In this document: positions 59,889 through 64,000 of the stretch, in pieces
Layout: each line of letters opens with the position of its first letter
Numbering within the stretch: position 1 is the first letter of the stretch
Assembly: GCF_000701345.1 (NCBI RefSeq)
Contig: NZ_JNIJ01000010.1
Span: 159,110 to 223,109 of the forward strand
Length of the DNA stretch: 64,000 nucleotides
Reading direction: 5' to 3'
Source: Bradyrhizobium sp. URHD0069
GTDB taxonomy: Bacteria > Pseudomonadota > Alphaproteobacteria > Rhizobiales > Xanthobacteraceae
Position numbers and translations under genes: made by a program
The notes under the pieces: generated by a model
The model's input: the letters and a program-made list of their open reading frames with translations, nothing else
What the model was told of the DNA's origin: nothing
The model's database searches: none

Positions 59889-61067
59889 TCACTTCATCGG
59901 GCATTTGTCGTGGAAGTTATCCTGGCTGTCCTTGACGATGGTGGCGACGGTTTTGAGCGAGAGCTGGCCATCGGCGTCCTTCACCACGTCCTGCAGATAG
60001 AAATTCTGGATGGGGATGTGGTTGTTGCCGTATTTGAACGGGCCACGTACCGATTTGAAATTCGCCTTCTCCATCTCCGCCTTCATCGCGTCTTTCTTGC
60101 TGGTATCGCCCTTCACCGCGACCACCGCGCTGTTGATCAATTGCGCAGCATCATAAGATTGCGCACCGTAAAAGGTCGGGCGCAAGTTGGGGTACTTCTT
60201 GCGGTAGTCGGCGACGAAGCGCTTGTTCTCTTCATTCGGCAGGTCGTTCACCCATTCCTGGGCGCCGGGAACGCCGAGCGCGTTCTCCTTCTGCAACGGC
60301 AGCGACAATTCGTCGATGGTGAACGCCGTGTAGAGCGGAATCTGCTGTTTGATGCCGGCCTGGACATACTGATTGAGGAACTGCACGCCGGCGGCGCCGG
60401 GATAAAACACGAAGATCGCCTCCGCCTTCGACGCGCGCGCCTTCGAGAGCTCGGCGGAGAAGTCGAGCTGGCTCGGCCACACCGTATATTCCTCGCCTAC
60501 CACCTGCCCCTTGAACGTGCTCTTGACGCCGGCCAACATGTCCTTGCCGGCAGCATAGTTCGGGCCGATCAGGAAGACCGACTTCACGCCCTTCTGGTTC
60601 ATGTAGAGACCCATGGCCTGCGGGGTCTGGTCGTTCTGCCATGACGTCGAAAACACGTAAGGCGAGCACAGTTCGCCGGCGAGCTGCGAGGGTCCGGCGT
60701 TGGCGCTGATCAGGAAAGTCTTCGAATCGACCGCGGTCTTGAGCGAGGCCAAGAGCACATTCGACCAGATATAGCCGACGATGAAGTCGACCTTGTCCGA
60801 CTGGACCAGCTTTTCGGTCTTCTGCTTGCCGACATCGGGCTTCTGCTGATCGTCCTCATAGATCACTTCGACCGGCAGGCCGCCGATCTTGCGGCCCATA
60901 TGGTCGAGCGCGAGCTCGAACGAATTGCGCATGTCGTTGCCGATCACCGCGGTCGGACCGCTGAACGTGCTGACAAACCCGATCTTGATGGAATCCGCCG
61001 CCATGACGGGCTGTGCCAGCGCCAATACCGTCGCGCCCGCCAGCCAGAATGCCGTTCTCATATTCAC
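59889..61067 (-). CDS. ABC transporter substrate-binding protein, LivK family
   Basis: A 392-residue periplasmic protein. The signal peptide is residues 1-23 (ending PVMAAD) and the mature part begins SIKIGFVSTFSGPTAVIGNDM, a LivJ/LivK pattern. It has ISANAGPSQLAGELCSPYVF and AFTIDELSLPLQKENALG. Proteins of this group in aromatic clusters bind benzoate or similar ligands; the actual ligand is inferred from the box genes downstream. It leads the transporter operon, with livH 91 bases below. Confidence 0.88.
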   Translation of the reverse strand: MNMRTAFWLAGATVLALAQPVMAADSIKIGFVSTFSGPTAVIGNDMRNSFELALDHMGRKIGGLPVEVIYEDDQQKPDVGKQKTEKLVQSDKVDFIVGYIWSNVLLASLKTAVDSKTFLISANAGPSQLAGELCSPYVFSTSWQNDQTPQAMGLYMNQKGVKSVFLIGPNYAAGKDMLAGVKSTFKGQVVGEEYTVWPSQLDFSAELSKARASKAEAIFVFYPGAAGVQFLNQYVQAGIKQQIPLYTAFTIDELSLPLQKENALGVPGAQEWVNDLPNEENKRFVADYRKKYPNLRPTFYGAQSYDAAQLINSAVVAVKGDTSKKDAMKAEMEKANFKSVRGPFKYGNNHIPIQNFYLQDVVKDADGQLSLKTVATIVKDSQDNFHDKCPMK

Positions 61068-61403
61068 TCCCCTCCTCGTTATCGGCGTGATGCCGCATGA
61101 CCTGCCCCGTCCAGGACGCCCGTTGCGCTCCGTTTGCCGAGCATCTTTTTAGGTGGCTGTTTTGTGCGCGAAATCTTGGGCTTGCGGCAAGCATGAACCG
61201 TCGGCCCCTCTTAGAACCTTTGGCTCAATGCAGGCTTTTCTGCACCATAATTCGTATGAGTCGCCGATGGCAAGAAATATAGTTCTGGTCGGCGGGCTAC
61301 GATTGTCGCAGCCGCGCTTGGGCTGACCGACCGGGCATCCGGCGGAGGTTTCTGTCGGACGAAAAATTTGCCCGAGCCAAATGCCCGCGTTGGTCAGCTC
61401 GAT
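61068..61403. other. intergenic upstream of the transporter operon
   Basis: No gene. It must hold the promoter of livK-livHMGF. TGCA occurs twice at 61228 and 61240, eight bases apart (TGCA-N8-TGCA), rather than six as at boxC, so it is a weaker BoxR candidate. Confidence 0.4.
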
Positions 61404-62132
61404 CTATCCATAGGTCGGCCGCTGCGGCCAGCCCGGCGGCGAGTCTTCGAAATCCTGTTGCCGACCGTAGGGCGTCACGTCGAGCAGGGCGCGGGAATCG
61501 ATAAGGGCTTCGGTACCGCGCCCATAGGTCGAATAGGTGTGAAAGACGTCGTCGCCGAGGCGGAAGAAAACACTGAGCCCGTGCTCTTCGCCGGCGATGG
61601 CGTTGGGGACCTTGTTCGCCTCCAGCTCGGCCTTGCTCCGGTAGTTGTACTCGACCGGCGCGACTTTCTCGTCATTGGTAACGTGGAAGTCGTAATTGAA
61701 GTCGCTTCCGAACGAGGAAACCCACGGAAAGCTCCATCCCTGTCGCTCCTTGTAGGCTTCGAGCTTGGAAAGCGGCGCACGAGACACCATCACGAAGGTG
61801 GTGTCGCATTCGTTCAGCATGCTGAGATCGCCGATGGCGTTCGCGTAAGCAGTGCAGCCCGGGCAGCCCTTTTCCCAGGAGGGATCGAACATGAAGTGAT
61901 AGACCACGAGTTGCCGGCGGCCTTCGAAAAGATCCTTGAGCGATTGCTCGCCGCCCGGACATTCGAACATATAGTTCTTTTTGATTTTGACCATCGGCAG
62001 CCGGCGCCGTTCGGCGTTGACGCGATCGTATCGCCTGGTGAGCTCCTTCTCATGCGCGAGAAGCTTTTTTCGTTTGCCGAGCCACTGGTCGCGGGTGACG
62101 ATCGGGGGATGCGGGACTTGGTGGGTCGTCAT
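61404..62132 (-). CDS. DUF899 family (thioredoxin-like) protein
   Basis: A 242-residue DUF899 protein, a thioredoxin-fold family. Features are [20 protein letters not shown], a cysteine pair in [32 protein letters not shown] and the closing [15 protein letters not shown]. The enzyme activity is unknown. It lies 25 bases after the sigma factor gene and is probably co-transcribed. Confidence 0.88.
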   Translation of the reverse strand: MTTHQVPHPPIVTRDQWLGKRKKLLAHEKELTRRYDRVNAERRRLPMVKIKKNYMFECPGGEQSLKDLFEGRRQLVVYHFMFDPSWEKGCPGCTAYANAIGDLSMLNECDTTFVMVSRAPLSKLEAYKERQGWSFPWVSSFGSDFNYDFHVTNDEKVAPVEYNYRSKAELEANKVPNAIAGEEHGLSVFFRLGDDVFHTYSTYGRGTEALIDSRALLDVTPYGRQQDFEDSPPGWPQRPTYG

Positions 62133-62157
62133 GTCCGTTTCTCCTTATCGCAGCTGA

Positions 62158-63048
62158 TCAGATCAAATATTCAGCACCGTCGATGATGTAGGTCGCGTGG
62201 CGGAAATCGCGGATGGTTGCGACTTTGTCGGCGGCCCATTGCAGCAACATGAAATATTTTGGCCTTGAGCTCGGTTCGTTGGGATCGAACACCAGGATCG
62301 CGGGGCGCCCTTCGACCAGCCCGGGCACCAGATGCCAATCCCCGGCCTTCGAATAATTTGCGAAATACCGGGAAACCTCGGCCTTGCCGTTCAAGCGCAT
62401 CTTGTTGACGAGATCGAGGCGCACATCGTCGGCGATCATGGCGCGGATCGCATCGAAATCCCGCGCGTTGAAGCGCGCGACATAGGCGCCGAGGCGATCG
62501 CGGTCGGCCGCCGACATCTTCGGATGCGACAGATCGTCAGGTTCGTCAGCCAGTTCGCGCAGCCGCGTGCGTCCGCGGTGCAGCGCGGCTTTCACCGCAG
62601 GCAGGCTGAAATCCATCACCTCGCAGACTTCCTGCAATGAGCAACCGAGCACATCCATCAGGATCACGCTGGAGCGCTGCGCGACCGGCAGGCGCATGAA
62701 GGTGCGAAGACTTGCGCTTGCAATCTGGCGGCTGCTGACGGCATCGGCCGGGTCGGCAATCATATCCACCTCCTCGCCTGATCGGAAGGCTTCCTGCCGG
62801 TTGCGGCGGCGCAGAAAATCCAGCGCAGTGTTGTGCGCGATCCGGAACAGCCAGCCCTCGGGATTGGCGATCGGACCGGCGGATGCCAACGCCTCCACCG
62901 CCTTGATCAGCGCATCCTGCAGCACGTCCTCGCCGTCGATCACCGAGCCGACCATGCGCGCGCAGTAGCGATGCAGCCTTGGCCGCATCGCGGCGAGCAG
63001 GCCGTCTATATCGGTCGTGCTCGCCGGTGCGTCAGGAACCAGTTTCAT
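62158..63048 (-). CDS. ECF sigma factor with SnoaL-like C-terminal extension
   Basis: A 296-residue protein from ATG 63048 (MKLVPDAPASTTDIDG). Sigma-2 is at about 15-85 (LQDALIKAVEALA, PEGWLFRIAHNTALDFLRRR). Sigma-4 is at about 115-165 (LPVAQRSSVILMDVLGCSLQEVCEVMDFSLPAVKAALHRGR). A C-terminal 120-residue SnoaL-like region follows (YVARFNARDFDAIRAMIADDVRLDL), similar to ECF41-type factors, where the extension controls activity. No anti-sigma gene is beside it. The upstream in-frame extension to 63210 is unneeded. Confidence 0.88.
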   Translation of the reverse strand: MKLVPDAPASTTDIDGLLAAMRPRLHRYCARMVGSVIDGEDVLQDALIKAVEALASAGPIANPEGWLFRIAHNTALDFLRRRNRQEAFRSGEEVDMIADPADAVSSRQIASASLRTFMRLPVAQRSSVILMDVLGCSLQEVCEVMDFSLPAVKAALHRGRTRLRELADEPDDLSHPKMSAADRDRLGAYVARFNARDFDAIRAMIADDVRLDLVNKMRLNGKAEVSRYFANYSKAGDWHLVPGLVEGRPAILVFDPNEPSSRPKYFMLLQWAADKVATIRDFRHATYIIDGAEYLI

Positions 63049-63079
63049 GCTGCTGTCCGCAACTTCTGAATTTAGGCAA

Positions 63080-63385
63080 CTATTCCCCGAGCATTCGATA
63101 GTTGCCGACGATTGTAGCACCGCGGGCCAGCGGAGGCTCGGCACAACGTTCGCGGATCCCGCTCTGGAACGCCTGAAAAGCCGCCAGTTTCGGCAGCACG
63201 CTGCTACCATCGCCGGATTCGGTCTCGACGAAATGAATAAAACTGTCGTCTTCGAGCCGCAGCGAAAGATAGCGAACGCCGTCCGGTTTCGCGGCCTTCA
63301 ATTCCTCAAACACCCCGGCGATCAGCTCCGCATTCTTCTCAGTCATATCCGGCTTTGTCTTGTACCTGATCAACGTCCGTTTCAT
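63080..63385 (-). CDS. small dimeric alpha/beta-barrel-like protein
   Basis: A 101-residue protein from ATG 63385 (MKRTLIRYKTKPDMTEKNAEL), with GGAGAG just upstream. The pattern, an N-terminal strand, AELIAGVFEELKA helix, VRYLSLRLEDDSFIHFVE and a closing strand, suits the antibiotic-monooxygenase or dimeric-barrel fold. It sits upstream of the sigma factor, perhaps in its operon. Function unknown. Confidence 0.65.
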   Translation of the reverse strand: MKRTLIRYKTKPDMTEKNAELIAGVFEELKAAKPDGVRYLSLRLEDDSFIHFVETESGDGSSVLPKLAAFQAFQSGIRERCAEPPLARGATIVGNYRMLGE

Positions 63386-63532
63386 CATTCTCTCCATGGC
63401 TGGCGTTGCGACGCGGGACATCGCGTCTCGGCCAATAGACGTTCGGCACCCGGGCAAGGATTCGGCCGCACAGAAAATATTTTGCACGGCATCCTTCGAG
63501 CCGTCATACCCCGCCACCGGGTCTCGCCTTCG

Positions 63533-63622
63533 GGCCAGCCCGATGATAGGCTCCGCGAAGCAATCCATTTCGCTGAAAAGAACGAATGGATTGCTTCGTC
63601 GCTTCGCTCCTCGCAATGACGT
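63533..63622. repeat. dispersed palindromic repeat, family R3
   Basis: GATGATAGGCTCCGCGAAGCAATCC on the left and GGATTGCTTCGTCGCTTCGC with CTCGCAATGACG on the right, matching 4599-4717. No gene. Confidence 0.75.
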
Positions 63623-63629
63623 CGAGAGT

Positions 63630-63731
63630 CGTCATACCCCGCGCATGCGGGGTATCCAGTACGCCGCGGCTCCTCGGTTCGATCACAAGCGCCTCGGAAT
63701 ACTGGATCGTCCGCCTTCGCGGACGATGACT
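63630..63731. repeat. palindromic repeat, GCGGGGTATCCAGTA type
   Basis: CCCCGCGCATGCGGGG (63637-63652) is a hairpin arm. It is followed by TATCCAGTA and its complement TACTGGAT (63699-63706), then the hairpin GTCCGCCTTCGCGGAC (63708-63723). Together these form a compound dispersed repeat. Confidence 0.55.
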
Positions 63732-63767
63732 GGTGGAGGGTCGCGACGCAGCTGCGCGCTCTCGCGG

Positions 63768-64000
63768 CGCGATGCGCCCGAGGCGTGCAAAAATCGTTCG
63801 CCCAGGAAAATGAGGGCGTGGGGAATGCCGGGTGCACGGTGCACCCGCAGCCCGTGTGCAATGGTAGTAAGCACACGGTAGTCACCGCAGGTCACCGGAA
63901 CACCCGGCATTCCCGCACGCAATGGTTTTAACGGCTTATATCGTGCTCTCCCCGGCGACGAATTCGTCTTGTCACCGTCGTCGGCGGATTGAAGGTTTTG
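63768..64000. repeat. second copy of dispersed element R4, truncated by the window edge
   Basis: It matches 4748-4966 in order and orientation: GCGCCCGAGG, GAAAATGAGGGCG, CCGGGTGCACGGTGCACCCG, CGTGTGCAA, GCAATGGTTTTAACGG, GCTCTCCCCGG and TTGTCACCGTCG. The match fades near the right edge, so the attachment-site part of this copy is outside the window. Confidence 0.75.

Overview
The window reads as chromosomal DNA of a high-GC soil alphaproteobacterium, most likely Bradyrhizobium or a close relative. The inference rests on the cell-cycle regulator GcrA, the PhoB-type CTGTCAT box before pstS, the HWE-family histidine kinase, the box-type (aerobic, CoA-dependent) benzoate genes, several small hypothetical families typical of that genus, and many palindromic intergenic repeats. 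No rRNA, tRNA or CRISPR array was seen.

Layout. 1-4581: the 3' part of metZ, a leftward operon of an OpgC-like membrane acyltransferase with two SGNH-hydrolase paralogues (one lacking catalytic residues), and apaG. 4599-5022 and 28543-about 28760: two halves of a dispersed non-coding repeat. 5012-28542: a 23.5-kb integrative element between identical 11-bp direct repeats (CCACACGACTT). Its right end carries a tyrosine recombinase, AlpA, an excisionase-like HTH protein, a zinc ribbon, an element-encoded sliding clamp and a TOPRIM/RepA-like primase-helicase, next to an array of seven TGCGCCATTG-like iterons. Its left two thirds are cargo: a DNA-damage-flavoured cluster (SRAP peptidase, ASCH protein, zinc-finger protein, a RarA-C-like protein), AbiU2/HEPN-like and DUF5677 proteins, a membrane-anchored nuclease, a trypsin-like protease, a transposase remnant, a 20-residue cationic peptide gene and several unknowns. 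No capsid, tail, packaging or conjugation genes were recognised, so the layout is that of a phage-satellite-like or otherwise non-self-transmissible island.

28.9-36.8 kb: small conserved proteins, a receiver-only response regulator, an HWE kinase, hslO, argF-argD and gcrA. 37.1-43.8 kb: a complete leftward phosphate regulon, phoR-pstSCAB-phoU-phoB, with a PHO box before pstS. 43.8-49.2 kb: a flippase-like membrane protein, a BON/OmpA envelope protein, a polysaccharide deacetylase and a short-chain dehydrogenase. 49.2-61.1 kb: a benzoate module of boxB, boxC, an alpha/beta hydrolase, benzoate-CoA ligase, the boxR regulator and a five-gene branched-chain-type ABC importer (probably for benzoate). 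A TGCA-N6-TGCA operator lies before boxC. boxA and the semialdehyde dehydrogenase gene are not in the window. 61.4-63.4 kb: a DUF899 protein, an ECF sigma factor with a C-terminal SnoaL-like extension, and a small dimeric-barrel protein. The right end is dispersed repeat, including a second copy of the repeat that the element appears to have split.
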